Shown here: positions 21,691-33,019 of the stretch, one piece after another | Numbering within the stretch: the stretch's first letter is position 1 | Layout of the letters: each line of letters begins with the position of its first letter | Origin: Linyphia triangularis | Lineage: Eukaryota; Arthropoda; Arachnida; Araneae; Linyphiidae | Length of the DNA: 64,000 nt | Reading direction: 5' to 3' | Assembly (NCBI GenBank): GCA_963978545.1 | Contig: OZ021725.1 | Coordinates: 85,296,305-85,360,304 of the forward strand | The notes under the pieces: generated by a model | What the model saw: only the letters and a program-made list of their open reading frames with translations | What the model was told of the DNA's origin: nothing | Database searches by the model: none | Position numbers and translations under genes: made by a program

Positions 21691-23999
21691 TTGCCAACTT
21701 AGAGTAAGTAATTAGAAATTGATCTTATAAAAATATTATCGCGCATGTAAAATAAACCACTCAATAAAGGCTGTAAGTGGTGACGTCACAGTCTGCAATC
21801 GAGACTTAACACTCAGTGGCTATGCTAGGTTCTATGTATTTTTAGACTCAGAGTGAAGTTAGATTTATTTGACTTTATTAATTGGCGTGTTTAAAAATTT
21901 GTATTTTTTAACATGTAAAAAGAAAAAAAAAAACATCGGAAAACATAGTCAACAAAATACGTCTGTACCTTTAGTGCAGCTGTATGATTGATTTAAAAAA
22001 ATAATCCCTAATGATTTTTATAAAAAACTCAATTTGTTGAAATATAAAACAAAATGCAAATTGAGCTAAAAATCTCTAAAGATTGAAAACTTTAACAATG
22101 ATTTTTAAATTCCTAGATAAGCGCATTACATCTAGAGATGTAATGCACTTAACACACAAAATGCAAAAAAATATATATATATATACATTTAAAGCGCATA
22201 AAACAAAATATTACATAACCAAAAATTATTAAAAGTGCCTTTATGACAAACTGAGATCTACCATTTTTACGATTACAAGGTTTATTCAGATACTGCATTA
22301 TTTAATTTTAAGTAGAAAAAAAAATATTGTATCCGATTTAAATATTCGAAAATAATTGAAAGCCTTTTAGTCTAATTGATTAAATTACAAAGATAGCGAA
22401 ATCTTTAAAATGGATAAGCACAACGTTTAAAAATAATTATTTATAAATACTTAAATTCTTTTAAGTGTTATTTTAGAAAAAAAGAATGAGTTTCTTTAAT
22501 AAAGTAAGGGTTTTAGGCATTTTGTGATTATGTGGATTATTATATTAATAATTAGTGCACGAAACTAAAAATAAATAAGTAATAATTCATTTCTTTCACA
22601 ATTTTTCATTATTTTACTTTTCTTTTTTATTCAGAATTCAACAAAATGAATTGAGTGAAAATTATAGAAAAAAAAATCTTTTTTTCTGATAAAACTATTA
22701 GTTCTCAAAATAAATAAATAATAATAATAATAATAATAATCAAACTTATTGGGGAGTTCCTTTTTCAGAGAATACGTTAATTTACTCATAAAATGTCGTA
22801 TTCTCTCAAACTTCAAAGGAAAATACAAGCTTTTTATAATTTCTAATTTGTAATTGAAGGTTTTAATCGAACATATATCTTAAGAATTATTTTTTCCATT
22901 TAAAATGAAATTCTTATTTAAGCATTTTTAAGACTTGCTACTTCCTTAGAAGAAATATAAAACCGTTTGTTTCGAAAGTCGATTTAAATATATTTTCCCC
23001 TCATTAAAATTCAATCTTCAGCAAAACTTTCCTCAAAGTATCATTTAAAAATTGATGTCCATACTAGATATTAATAAAAATATCTTTTAAAAATATAATT
23101 TGTTTTATTATTAGAATGCTTAAATTCAGAGACAATACACAATAGAATTTTATTGCTTTTTAAATATATATATCTGAAAAGAAACCAAGCAGTTTTTAAT
23201 CTAAAAATGTTTGTTATATCTAATGAAGATTTATGTTAAACTCAAACTTTTTATTCTAAATTCTTAAAATGCTCGTTTACGATTAATAAAAATTTTATAG
23301 CAGACTTTTTAAACAGACATTATTGATAACAAATATGAGTATCATTTAATTTAATATCCACTACTTTCATAACAACCATTCACCCAGTTTCATCTTCCAA
23401 TAATTAAATATGTTAACAAATATTTTATCGATTTAGCCGTCAGATCAAGATGTCCATATCGTGGTAAGAGCGTTCCACAATCCTCATGTTGATGTTTGTT
23501 GGGGATGCAGCATTGATGGAATTTCATCATGTGTTGCTTGCTTATTACATTAAATTATTTTTGCCAGTCTATGCTTGTCACGTGCACCCAAAGTCATTTT
23601 CTTGTCGCCCTAATATCGCAAGTTCAAGGTTTTTCAATTATTCCTTTACTTGCTGCGCACCCTTTCAATGATAGGATGGGAAAATCAAAACTTTTACTCC
23701 ATCTTCTAAATGCTGTACCCCATCTCTCAAACACCATTTATTGCACAGCTACGTTAAAAAAAAAATCGATTAAATCCACAGGTAGCACAGCGGTATTGTC
23801 CAGAGTTGGAAACGGGTTCTGGGAAGATTGATGAATCCATACCGAAACTCGAGCATCGATCCAAAATACACGACTTTTTTTTAAAGAAATAAAAACCATC
23901 GCAAAACTTATTTTTTTTTTACCTCTCCGTACTTTCATATAAAAATATATTTCCTTTTTAAAACTCTGGATCAACATTTCAAAACTTCTTGTATATTTT
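21691..23999. other. Long AT-rich stretch, no gene supported
   Basis: A short (TAA)n microsatellite is at 22717-22740. 23430-23830 is a little GC-richer with ORFs on both strands (23486-23831 and 23738-24148), but neither shows a motif, and the longer minus ORF runs into the 147-bp minisatellite region. No repeat copies recognised. Confidence 0.4.
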
Positions 24000-24039
24000 A
24001 CCAGACAGTGGGCGATATTGGTCAAGATCAGTAGAAACG

Positions 24040-24953
24040 GCCAGTCTACAACGGTCCACATCGGGATTGGCCAGTGTTGCGAGATATTGGCCAGCGTAGT
24101 TGTGGTACTGGCGTCTAGTAATTGATATGCATATAATATACACTCCATCCCTCGACATCACGATCAGCAGCGCCACCCGCGGCGACTACAGAGCCACCAA
24201 GGGATGTAAACGGCAGCACAGTGTTGCGAGATATTGACCAGCGTAGTTGTGATACTGGTGTCTGGTAATTGATATGCATATAATATACACTCCATCCCTC
24301 GACATCACGATCAGCAGCGCCACCAAGGGATGTAAACGGCAGCACAGTGTTGCGAGATATTGACCAGCGTAGTTGTGATACTGGTGTCTAGTAATTGATA
24401 TGCATATAATATACACTCCATCCCTCGACATCACGATCAGCAGCGCCACCCGCGGCGACTACAGCGCCACCAAGGGATGTAAACGGCAGCAGAGTGTTGC
24501 GAGATATTGACCAGCGTAGTTGTGATACTGGTGTCTAGTAATTGATATGCATATAATATACACTCCATCCCTCGACATCACGATCAGCAGCGCCACCCGC
24601 GGCGACTACAGCGCCACCAAGGGATGTAAACGGCAGCACAGTGTTGCGAGATATTGACCAGCGTAGTTGTGATACTGGTGTCTAGTAATTGATATGCATA
24701 TAATATACACTCCATCCCTCGACATCACGATCAGCAGCGCCACCAGCGGCGACTACAGCGCCACCAAGGGATGTAAACGGCAGCACAGAGAGGGAGAGAT
24801 TGACGATGGCAGATTGCTTGGTGACTGACCTTCGGATCTGATAATGCACGCGAGACCTTTATTAAGGCTTACCAGCCTCTCTTATAACAGCTTAAAATGT
24901 TTTAATTAAACACAATGAAAAGGCAAAGCTGCCTCGTTATTCACCACAATACA
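24040..24953. repeat. Dispersed repeat containing the 147-bp minisatellite
   Basis: 24043-24120 aligns with 32257-32330 ('cacatcgggattggccagtg' versus 'cacattgggattggtccaag'), so part of this is a dispersed repeat. The right end on the minus strand reads AGGGGGATGTATTGTGG, like a polypurine tract next to an LTR start, with AATAAA-like and TTATAAGAG words inside. An LTR in minus orientation is possible, but homology to 32257 crosses the expected LTR edge, so I leave the class open. Confidence 0.4.
24074..24787. repeat. 147-bp minisatellite, five units
   Basis: GTGTTGCGAGATATTG recurs at 24074, 24221, 24347, 24494 and 24641, giving spacings of 147, 126, 147 and 147, and the last unit ends at 24787. 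The short unit lacks one 21-bp segment (part of 'cgcggcgactacagcgccac'). Units are nearly identical and GC-richer than the surrounding DNA, so the array is young. ORFs in it repeat with the unit and are not genes. Confidence 0.95.
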
Positions 24954-25983
24954 TCCCCCTAGACACACCCAGCCAAAACATGCATATAAACATACAATAC
25001 TAGTATTCTATGTTTATATGTTATATTAGTATTCTATGTTTATATGCATGCCAGGTTTTTATTTCACTTCAGTTTGTATTACTTTAAATTTAAAACAAAA
25101 TCTCTCAGTATCCCACTACCAGTCAAACTCAATTATAATCGACAAAACATTGGTCTATGCATACAATTTCTATGCTTCAAAATCATGGCATCTGGTATCA
25201 TCTACCTTTAAAATGAATAAGAGACCGCAACTACAAATAAAACAACGCCACAAAATTTAATCAAAGAAAGCAGAGCGAATACTTTTATAGAAAGAAAAAC
25301 CTCCTTCTTCAAGTTTATGTAATTTAACTTAACATGGCTATTGGGAAATGTCTGGCCTTATTTTGATTAAAATATCTCAATATTTTTTTTAATCATCATC
25401 AGATGATTAAAAAAATATTGAGATATTCTCTACATATTGAGATATGAGCTCAAGAACAATATAAGATGTTTTGGGGTGAATTAGAGAAATCTTAAGGATA
25501 ATAGGTTTTTTTTTTTTTTTTAGTATGCCTAACTTTAAATATAGAAAGTAATTATTAAATATTTCAATTATTGCATACATAGTTGATCGATTCGTATTTC
25601 CGAAACTCGTTAACAAAAGAATTTGAATAACGGGTCTTGAACCACAAGTCGAATAACAATGTTAAATCATTTTAATTAAATGTGGTGTTCTGTTATTTTG
25701 TAAATATGCAAAAACGCACAAAAGAAATTTAATAAAAAACGCGACCGAAAGCAATATTTTCTTTCCCCTATGTTAACATATGGATAATTGAAAATAAGAA
25801 TGGAATCACAAAAAAACGATCTCCAAGTAATTCATCCTTAACTTTGATCATCAAGTAAGAATGTTTGATCCGCGGTGTCCGTCCACAACACTTAATGTTA
25901 GGGCAGGCGCCTGCTCCGCCTGCTTGTATAAAAAAAATATGTATACTGATGTTGTTCAGTTGTATTGATGTATACATATATAT
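24954..25983. other. AT-rich stretch with a hairpin and an E fragment
   Basis: A short duplication of 'agtattctatgtttatatg' occurs at 25000-25046. A hairpin is at 25371-25427. A fragment like the right end of family E ('ccctatgttaacatatgg') is at 25768-25800. The stretch ends against the solo LTR. No gene is supported; the ORF at 25036-25260 shows no domain. Confidence 0.4.
25371..25427. repeat. Inverted repeat with 4-nt loop
   Basis: Left arm 25371-25397 (AATATCTCAATATT... AATCATC) pairs with right arm 25402-25427 (GATGATTAA... GAGATATT) except for one length difference in the T/A run. This would fold as a stem of about 26 bp, similar in size to a small precursor hairpin, but it is very AT-rich. 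Confidence 0.75.
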
Positions 25984-26728
25984 TGTTACGAATTTTTGTA
26001 TATTTGTAAATATTTCCTAGTGTTAATTTTGTAAATAGATAAATTTCTGTACATTTCGCATAAGGCAGTGTAATAGTTCGTCGTTAGCTTGGCTTCCCTG
26101 CAATATGGGTATTGATGCTTGATAACGAGTTTTACAGAGGTAACTCTGGGAAGCGAGTTTTACAAGGAGCAGGGCATTTAACATTATAGTAATGGCAATC
26201 TCGCCAAAATAGAGCCAAGTTGGAGACGGTTTTGGCGATTAATTTGTGTCGCTAAATTTGGCGAGAAATTGCCAAATGTAGCCAAACTTGGCGACCATTT
26301 GGCGACATTTTCGGTCCCCATGTACATGTATAGGATTTTTACGATCTGGAAAGTTCTCCAAATATCTACCTCTAGAAATTTCAAGAATGTTCACCTCCCC
26401 TATATATAAGCCCGGCATGAGATGAGTTAGTTAGTTAGTAATTTTGAGTCACTGAGTTAGTTGACTGGAATTACTGAGTCTCAGTGAGCGTTCAGAGAGT
26501 TCCGAAAGCGAACTGTATTGCATTGTCTTTTGCAGTGATTTAGCAGTTGTGTCGTCAAGTTTTTAACTGCTGTTTTGTGCTCTATCGTTGTGAAAAGAGC
26601 TGTATTCTGTCAACTAGAACGAGAAGTTCTGGAGTTGTAAAGGAATCTGTGAAGAGTGATATTGGAATAAATATCTGCAAGTTTTGATCTGCTTTGGCTT
26701 CAAATCTTTCGAACCCGTCCACGCAACA
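25984..26728 (+). mobile_element. Solo LTR, Ty3/gypsy-type, copy 1
   Basis: 745 bp starting TGTTACGAATTTTTG and ending CGCAACA, flanked on both sides by ATAT (25980-25983 and 26729-26732). A TATA-like CCTATATATAAGCC is at about 26400 and AATAAA at about 26668, in proper order. The middle contains many TTTGGCGA words (26210-26310). An inverted second copy is at 38358-39133 with the same ATAT flanks. The 4-bp ATAT duplication is known for some gypsy-group elements. No internal region is present, so it arose by LTR-LTR recombination. Confidence 0.88.
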
Positions 26729-26949
26729 ATATATTATAAAACTCAAAATATTAAAAAAAAAAAAAAAAAAAAAAATTGTGATGAGCTTGAAATTAAGATT
26801 CAAGGCAAACTGTGTATTAGCCGTAAGTCTATTATTTTACAAATATTTTTTTTAAACTAAAAACAGAATACCTAAGTTCTTTTTAAAAATTTAATCTTTT
26901 TCTTCCAAATAACAAACATTAAATTAACTAATCTTTCTCAAGAATACAT
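26729..26949. other. AT-rich spacer with poly(A) run
   Basis: Poly(A) of about 22 bases near 26754-26775. Nothing else supported. Confidence 0.4.
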
Positions 26950-27330
26950 TCCGAGATACCATCAAACTTGTGCTTCCTCCACCCCTCCCACCCCCTAAAA
27001 AAAAATTTCTCACCGAACCATTAACCTTTAATGCAAACATTACCTTTAACGGACCCCCCAGTATTTCCATTAATCGTCCATTATCTGTGGTCACTCCGTC
27101 GAAATACGAAACCTCGTTAGTGTACTTTTCGGATACCGTTCAATATTCATGGCTACCCTGAAACATCCCGCATGAAAATGGATCAGTTGCAGTTTTTAAT
27201 GGCGGGTTAGGTTTCGCTGTTGCACAGGGTTCAGGGGGTCAGCCATGAATTTCCGGGTGTTCTTGACAGTTCGCGTGCTGCTTTTGACCTCTGACCCTCT
27301 GTATCAATAAATTTGCATGACTTTGGTGCT
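26950..27330. promoter_or_regulatory. Motif-dense unique block, enhancer candidate
   Basis: A non-repeat, GC-richer block. It holds a DR1 nuclear-receptor site on the minus strand (TGACCT-C-TGACCC, 27285-27297), a DR2-like pair (GGTTCA-GG-GGGTCA, 27228-27241) and a perfect octamer ATTTGCAT at 27311-27318, all within 90 bp. DR1 is the classic RXR/USP- or HNF4-type site and ATTTGCAT the POU octamer. Function is inference. The ORF at 26970-27161 is proline-rich by chance repeats of C and not convincing. Confidence 0.3.
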
Positions 27331-28328
27331 GTTGTTTTTTTTTTGGGGGGGGGGGGTCCTGCTTAGAAAAGGCGTCACATCGTTTTATTTGCGTGTGAGA
27401 ATAAACTTTTGTTGGATATGCAAGAGTGATTTTGCTTAAAGTTGGGGAGAGGATTTATTTGTTTTGGTGCTCATAAAGGTTTCTAAAAAAATAGAAATGC
27501 TGGTAGGGGGTATAAAAGTGCAGACATTTAGGTGTTAAGTTGTTTACAAAGAGGTTTTTTTATTATATATAATTATTACTTTTTTTACTGGAAGTATTTT
27601 CAACCTTTTGGGTGTTGCAATGGCAAAATGGCTCAAAATGGAGTCTGTTAATCCATAGTTTAAACAATAGTTACAATAAAACCCTGGGCCTCACCAGAAA
27701 AGTGCGAGGGGGTCTATTTGCGCCCCCACCTGGATTTTGAAAATTAAAAATAATGAGGAATAATGAGGTGGTATGATTCACAGGAAACAAAAGTAAGATA
27801 TAGGTTTTGAAATATTCAATAGATAAAAAATTTAATACATAACTATTTATTAACATTTCCTTAGGATATCCAATTGAAAATCTGCACTTCCCTGAAAATA
27901 ATTAGCAAATAATTACATCAAGGCGAGTTCTTCAACTGGAAGCTACGACTAGATGTACCGGAGATTGAGACAAGGTAGAATTTCACTTTAGTAACTCAGC
28001 TTCTAATAAACAATCGACCAAACAGGGAAACTGTGTAGTGGATAAAATCATTAACAGGTTATTACCAAATGTACCTTTAAAAAAAAACGCTTGTAGAACC
28101 GACCTATTTGTGACAGTGATGGTAGCACAATCCAACTTGTTACCATGATATTACCGCTGTGAATTAACAAAGACTTTTTAATTGTGGTGTTATTGAAAAA
28201 AAGACGTGCTCTTGAAAATATTTTCTTTATTGCTAATGCAAAAAAAAAAAAAAAATATTAAAGAGGTAGAAACACATATGATATTTTTTTTGGTTTCAGG
28301 TTTTGTTATTCTATTTAACTTTTGAAAC

Positions 28329-28367
<39 letters not shown>

Positions 28368-28936
28368 TAAGTTACATTTCTTGTAGATTTTGCATGATTT
28401 TTTTTTTTACTAAGTTGCAGATTTCTTTACCTTTAAAAAACTACTCATCCCCAAACATCCTTTATTCGTGACATACTGCTATGTTTACTGTTGTGCTAAG
28501 CACAAAAGTGATACAGGAAAACAATTATTGAGCAAGAAGAAAAAAAAATTTCAAAAACTACCGAGTTCAAAGATTTTATGCAAATTTTCAAAATAATCAC
28601 TTGCATTCATATTTAGTTTACGACACGTTCGATATGCTTGCTATCAACGTCTATGATGTAGCGCAAAGAATTAAATCAAATGACCTTCGTTGTTTGAGAC
28701 GAAATTTAAAAGTGTTACGAAAGCATTCCTCGAGGAGTTGAAACAACATGAAACAGGCAAAATAGCTAAGTGATCAAATTTCGAGACAACTGCTGTAAAA
28801 TTAGCTGATTTTTGGCATGAATTGGATGGCATAGCTCAGTAAACTGATTTTGTAACGTCCGTACCATCCTGTATGCAAAAGTAGCTTAAAAACTAAACTC
28901 AGTCGCATATGCATGTTGAAACTCGTCAATATAAGT
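27331..28936. other. Gene-free stretch with G- and T-runs
   Basis: Twelve or so G in a row follow poly(T) at about 27335-27357. A T run of about 33 is at 28333-28365. No repeat copy, RNA or exon recognised in the first 1.3 kb. From about 28700 it may already be the decayed left part of the pogo-type element. Confidence 0.4.
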
Positions 28937-29187
28937 CGGAAGCAGCAATCGTTATCGTTAGAAACGAGGCAAAGAAATTGAAATGAAATTGATGAAAAAT
29001 TCTTTTCTAAAAAAAATTGCAGCCAGGTATGAAATGGCCAATAGCACTCTGACAACAATTTTATAAAATGGAGAAAAGATTAAATCGGATTATATCGGAT
29101 TATTATGCTGTATATCAGTTTGAACCTGCAAGAAAAAGGACGTCGAACAGCAAAGTTGAAGAAGTTAACTTGAAAACAGCAGTATTA
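28937..29187 (+). pseudogene. Decayed pogo/Tigger-type transposase fragment
   Basis: Three frames joined by shifts read like the N-terminal DNA-binding region of a pogo/Tigger transposase. The first is RKQQSLSLETRQRN..NEIDEK (28937 on). The second, at 29019, is AARYEMANSTLTTIL, then a stop, then NGEKIKSD. The third, at 29113, is FEPARKRTSNSKVEEVNLKTAVL. The helix-turn-helix pattern 'STLSTIL-KN-EKI' followed by 'KR.R..K..DVE.AL' is characteristic of that family. Two frameshifts and at least two stops show it is dead. Confidence 0.6.
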
Positions 29188-29229
29188 AATACACATATAG
29201 CAAGTACTTCAAATCTGCATTGATTTGAT

Positions 29230-29320
29230 TAAAAAATTTCTAAACGGTTACCACGAACTTCGGTTAACGCGAAAAATTTCGGCGATCCCTCCAACTTCGT
29301 GTTAACTGGGTTCGACTATA
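29230..29320 (+). mobile_element. Right terminal region of the pogo/Tigger-type element
   Basis: Reverse-complemented, it reads TATAGTCGAACCCAGTTAAC then CGAAGTT, followed by a second CGCGTTAACCGAAGTTC. The repeated 'TTAAC.CGAAGTT' subterminal words resemble pogo-group termini. It lies only about 45 bp after the transposase fragment, so most of the element interior is deleted. Confidence 0.5.
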
Positions 29321-30360
29321 CTAGACTACATGTCATCCCCTAACTTGAGCCTACTTCTGAGTCAATGTTGATCTAATGTTCAGGTAAGGTGCTAAAACGG
29401 TAAGAGGCACGTTTTAATACCGACTCTTATCTTAAGAGTTACAGTAGGCTTGAAAATCACTCAACCCTTGCGACGACGGTTCGGCGCCATTCATATATTA
29501 TAAGAGGGTCAACCTTGACCTTTCTTCTTCGACTTTCCCCCCCCCCCCCCTCCCTTTCGAGAAATAATGCGTGACATTTTATGTTTTATCCGACTTTAAG
29601 GTAATAAATGATAGTTATCTTGTTTTTAAAGCAAGTGTGTGGCCTTCATAAAGCGAATGTCAAGTTTTTGTTTCATTTCGAATATTTTGTTTAAAAAAAC
29701 GCTTTTTTTTTTAATTTAAACATTTTAAGCTATCAAAAATTTGGTTGAACCGCAAAACTTTATTTTAATTAATTGTTGATCATACTTTTTTTTTTTTTTT
29801 TTTTTTTTTTAATTTTTTTTTTTTTTTAATAATTAGTTAGCACTTAAACGTATAAGGTAAGCAAAGACTTTTGAGTCTTGCCTGAAAATGAGCAAGACAA
29901 TTATTTTGGTAATTACATAGGGATTTTTTTTTTTTTTTTTTTGCAATTTAAGTTACACCAATAAAGATTTTCATGAACACCATTTATTTACTTTCTTAAA
30001 GAAATTGATATTTATAAAAATTATTAGTTAATTAGTACTTATTTTTTTCTAAAGGCGGTCCCAAGTACTTAAGTACTTATAGTAACTTTTAGTGCTCGCT
30101 GTCACTTGGCCACTACAACGCTGGTAGAGATGGCCACTTGTGAAGGGTCACCCAGTGGGACAGCCATTTTTTAAAAATCAAGGTTGCAATTGAAAAATTT
30201 GCTTCTGACGCCAATTGGCGATTGTACCGTGTACAAAAAAAAAAAACGTTATTAAAAATAAATTGATAATAGTTAAATTATTAGATACTTATGAGACTTC
30301 TATTTAATTTTTTTACTTAGACTCTTTAGATTCTAGATAGAGGTTTGACTATATGATGGC
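29321..30360. other. AT-rich stretch with several poly(T) runs
   Basis: Poly(C) at 29538-29550 and long T runs near 29786-29810, 29812-29827 and 29925-29942. A GGGTCA-ACCT-TGACCT inverted pair at about 29507-29522 is nuclear-receptor-like but isolated. No gene. Confidence 0.4.
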
Positions 30361-30530
30361 TGTAGGGTGAGCTCTGGCCTCGCATGCCAAAGGTACCGGT
30401 TTCAAATCTTGGATTCGGCATGAATATTCGTTGAGGAACGGAATCCACGTTAAGCTGTAAGTCCCACCCTCATTAGCCGTTCATTGTTCCGGTTGTTGAA
30501 CTTACAAGTCTTCCAACTAAACTAGATAAA
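30361..30530 (+). mobile_element. SINE-B copy, diverged
   Basis: Contains CGGTTTCAAATCTTGGATTC (B-box-like) then 'ggaatccacgttaagctgtaagtccc' and 'cattagccgttcattgt'. The body matches 63350-63445 ('ggaatccactttaagctgtaggtccc') and 48998-49080. Hence a second tRNA-headed SINE family. Confidence 0.6.
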
Positions 30531-30778
30531 AGTTTAAAATTTCATACAATTTCGAAAACGAAAAACATAGCAAACTATTATAAAACATTTTGTTACATTT
30601 TGTTATCACTGAAAGTTCAAATATCTTTTTAAATGTTTCCAATAAAGTCAAAATTAATAAACCAGCGAAATTAACGAAACAAAATTGCTTGTAATGAAGC
30701 TAAGGTAATAAGCTATTTTCAGAATATTTGTACGTGCGGAATCATTATCAGACAATAACTATGTCGTAGTATTAAAAT

Positions 30779-30792
30779 CTATATGGCACAAC
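30779..30792. repeat. Target-site duplication, left
   Basis: CTATATGGCACAAC, repeated at 30970-30983 on the other side of the SINE-A copy. Confidence 0.9.
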
Positions 30793-30970
30793 GCCGACCA
30801 AACGGTATAGTGGTTAGCGTGCTGGCTTCTAGACCGCGAGGTTGCGAGTTCGAGTCCCGTGTTAGGCATGGGTGTTTGTAAATGTATGTTGGCTTGTCTA
30901 ATGACGAAAGTTTCGGCGCATTATAGCCCTCGGGTTGCTGACGGCGCAAGAAAATCTGAATACAACCAAC
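30793..30970 (+). mobile_element. SINE-A, full-length copy with 14-bp TSD
   Basis: About 178 bp beginning GCCGACCAAACGGTATAGTG. A box TATAGTGGTTAGCGTGCTGG, B box GAGTTCGAGTCCC, body 'tgtaaatgtatgttggcttg' and 'cggcgcattatagccctcg', tail AATACAACCAAC. The perfect 14-bp flanking duplication shows a young retroposition. ORFs across it (30779-31131) are repeat artefacts. SINEs of this type need a LINE reverse transcriptase in trans. Confidence 0.95.
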
Positions 30971-31256
30971 TATATGGCACAACAGTGTATACAAGTCACT
31001 CTTTGAAATCTATTTCGTTACCTTTCATATCGAGCTATCAAGAATTTCATCAAGGTAAGCACATATTAATTTCCTCAGCACTTGTCATATTGATTGTAAT
31101 ATCGCATCGCTTTCGGCATTTTCTGTTATAGTACGCAGCATCTAAATTATAAGAGATTACTCGGAAATAAGTTGAAAGGACTCATTTTCAAGTATATCTC
31201 GTGTTTATCATAGATTCTAAAACATTTATTGAATTTTGAAGTACAAATGGATTAAT

Positions 31257-31475
31257 TTTTACTTTCAATTACCCATACGTATACATATTGTAATGAAAGT
31301 ATAGTATTCGGTAAAAAAAAACAAATTTCGATTTTTTTTTTCGCATTAGCTCCACGATTTGGAACTTGCCGATTTCAAAAAGTGATCTAGAAAAAATGTG
31401 TGTCTGTGGTCAGCATAACTCCCGAACAAATTGACCTACGATGTTCATATTTCGTTCGTTCTGAACTAAGAATAT
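31257..31475 (-). mobile_element. Family E, right-end fragment (inverted)
   Basis: Starts TTTTTACTTTCAATTACCCA and continues with the hairpin, 'cggtaaaaaaaa', 'gatctagaaaaaatgtg' and 'gtctgtggtcagcataactc'. It stops after about 220 bp and lacks the ACTAGGGGT end. Confidence 0.75.
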
Positions 31476-31889
31476 TCAGATGTCTCCATTTCCAATATAT
31501 TTACAATTATAACTTTTCAACAAATGTCAACAAGGGCAAACATAGACAAAGTAAGGTATTCCTATTTTGATAAATCCAATAGGAATGGAATATGTGCAAT
31601 ACATGAATCTCTTTTAATTGCTGTAATGCATGTGGAAAAATTTGGTACGGGGTGCCAGTAGTACGGGTATTCAGCTAGTTCAGCATGAATTAAGAGATTT
31701 TCCACATCATTCATTCACCACAAATTTGAATCAGCGATCAAGTTGTTGATTTTACTAACCGTGGGTCATCTCTTGTTTCCAAAATTTGTCAAAAATGAAT
31801 TTGTTACTAAAAGTGTGTTCAGCACCATTTCAGTCTAAACCGACGATATAAATCAAAAAACATTTTTCAGACGTTAACTTTTTAATTTC
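31476..31889. other. AT-rich spacer with a D-end fragment
   Basis: 'acgggtattcagctagttc' at 31664-31682 is the reverse complement of the family D start, so a D end fragment lies here. A TSD copy for the next SINE (AACTTTTTAATTTC) is at 31876-31889. Confidence 0.45.
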
Positions 31890-32071
31890 GGTTGGTTGGT
31901 TGTTTTCAGATTTTCTGGCGCCGTCAGCAACACGAGAGCTACAATGCGTCGAAACATTCGTCATTAGACAAGCCAACGTACATTTACAAACACCCATGCC
32001 TAACACGGGACTCGAACCCCAACCTCGCGGTCTAGAAGCTAGCACGCTAACCACTATCCCGTTTGGTCGGC
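31890..32071 (-). mobile_element. SINE-A, full-length inverted copy with 14-bp TSD
   Basis: Plus strand begins GGTTGGTTGGTTGTTTTCAG (tail) and ends CCGTTTGGTCGGC (head). AACTTTTTAATTTC flanks it at 31876-31889 and 32072-32085. It inserted into the end of a family E fragment. Overlapping ORFs on both strands are repeat artefacts. Confidence 0.95.
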
Positions 32072-32200
32072 AACTTTTTAATTTCAATTGCCCATATGTT
32101 AACATAGAGTAATGAAAGTATTGTTTTCGGCCAAATTTTTTTGTCTGCCTTTCTCCAAGTTTAGGAACATTCTTACTTCAAAAAATTGGTTTAGAAAAAA
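32072..32200 (-). mobile_element. Family E, right-end fragment (inverted)
   Basis: 'tttcaattgcccatatgttaacatagagtaatgaaagtattg' is a diverged E right end with the same hairpin. Only about 100 bp of the element remain. Confidence 0.6.
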
Positions 32201-32239
32201 ATTCTATACTTGTGTTTGTGTGTACATCATTGGGGAATG

Positions 32240-32340
32240 TTGGCCAATTTTAATAACAACCGGTTTACAACTGGCCACATTGGGATTGGTCCAAGTCGAG
32301 CGATATTGACTAGCTGTTATGTTGCTGGGGGGACGATCTT
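32240..32340 (+). repeat. Fragment shared with the 24-kb minisatellite region
   Basis: 'ctggccacattgggattggt' and 'gcgatattgactagctg' align with 24043-24120. It has only one diverged unit, so it looks like the non-amplified form of the sequence that expanded at 24 kb. Confidence 0.5.
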
Positions 32341-33006
32341 TAGACTCACATGGAAAAAAAATAATAATTTGGCTGACAGACTCGTTTTAGTCGATCAAGT
32401 TTTATCAAATCTATCAAGAAGCTGTCACTAAAAGGCCGCTTTTACTTGCGCTTCTATTGACACTTCTGCTGATTACTAATAAAACCATTTCTGGTTATCT
32501 AATCGAACTGAAACTTAGACGATACATTCGATGTCGATAAAAAAAAATTATTTGTCACTGAAAGGCGCTTTTACATATGTTTTATTGCTTTACGTTAGAC
32601 TTATCAGTTTTAACTCGTATTATTTTATTGAAATACAAAGCTTAATTCAAACATATACAATTTTTCCACTTGCCGCCATCCGACTGATCAGAAACTTGAG
32701 AGATAAATTTGTAGGGGATGACAATGCATTCAATCAAATTTTGGGAATAAAAGAAAGTTAGTAAATAATTCGGAATGGATGTTTTCTTCGTAATGGTCAA
32801 ACTTGACGAAAACTCGATTTGAACTCAATAAATTGCAGTTGCACATGAAAATTGGTAATGCATATAAAGGATTTATATTGAAAGCTTTGTTTTCGTGGGT
32901 TATATTATATACAAGGTTCTATATGTGTAAGGTACTCTGTACACAAGGTTATACGCTGTGCAAATTGAGTTTAAAAAATTAACTATGGCAAATCCTTACT
33001 GGATTT
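32341..33006. other. AT-rich stretch with a family C fragment
   Basis: 32848-32910 reverse-complemented matches the start of family C ('aaatcctttatatgcatt'). The plus ORF at 32531-32761 shows no domain. Confidence 0.4.
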
Positions 33007-33019
33007 CCTTCAATTCATC

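Noticed and set aside
23738..24148. 136-codon minus ORF, the longest in the window
   Set aside because: It begins in the minisatellite-related repeat, passes through A/T runs and has no motif or splice context.
24115..24449. Minus-strand ORFs repeating MALLIVMSRDG
   Set aside because: Direct translation of the 147-bp minisatellite. 147 is a multiple of 3, so the frame stays open by arithmetic.
24075..24953. Clean minus-strand LTR with polypurine tract
   Set aside because: Promising ends (AGGGGGATGTATTG and CGCAACA), but similarity to 32257-32330 extends past the supposed edge and no TSD is visible. Kept only as an alternative.
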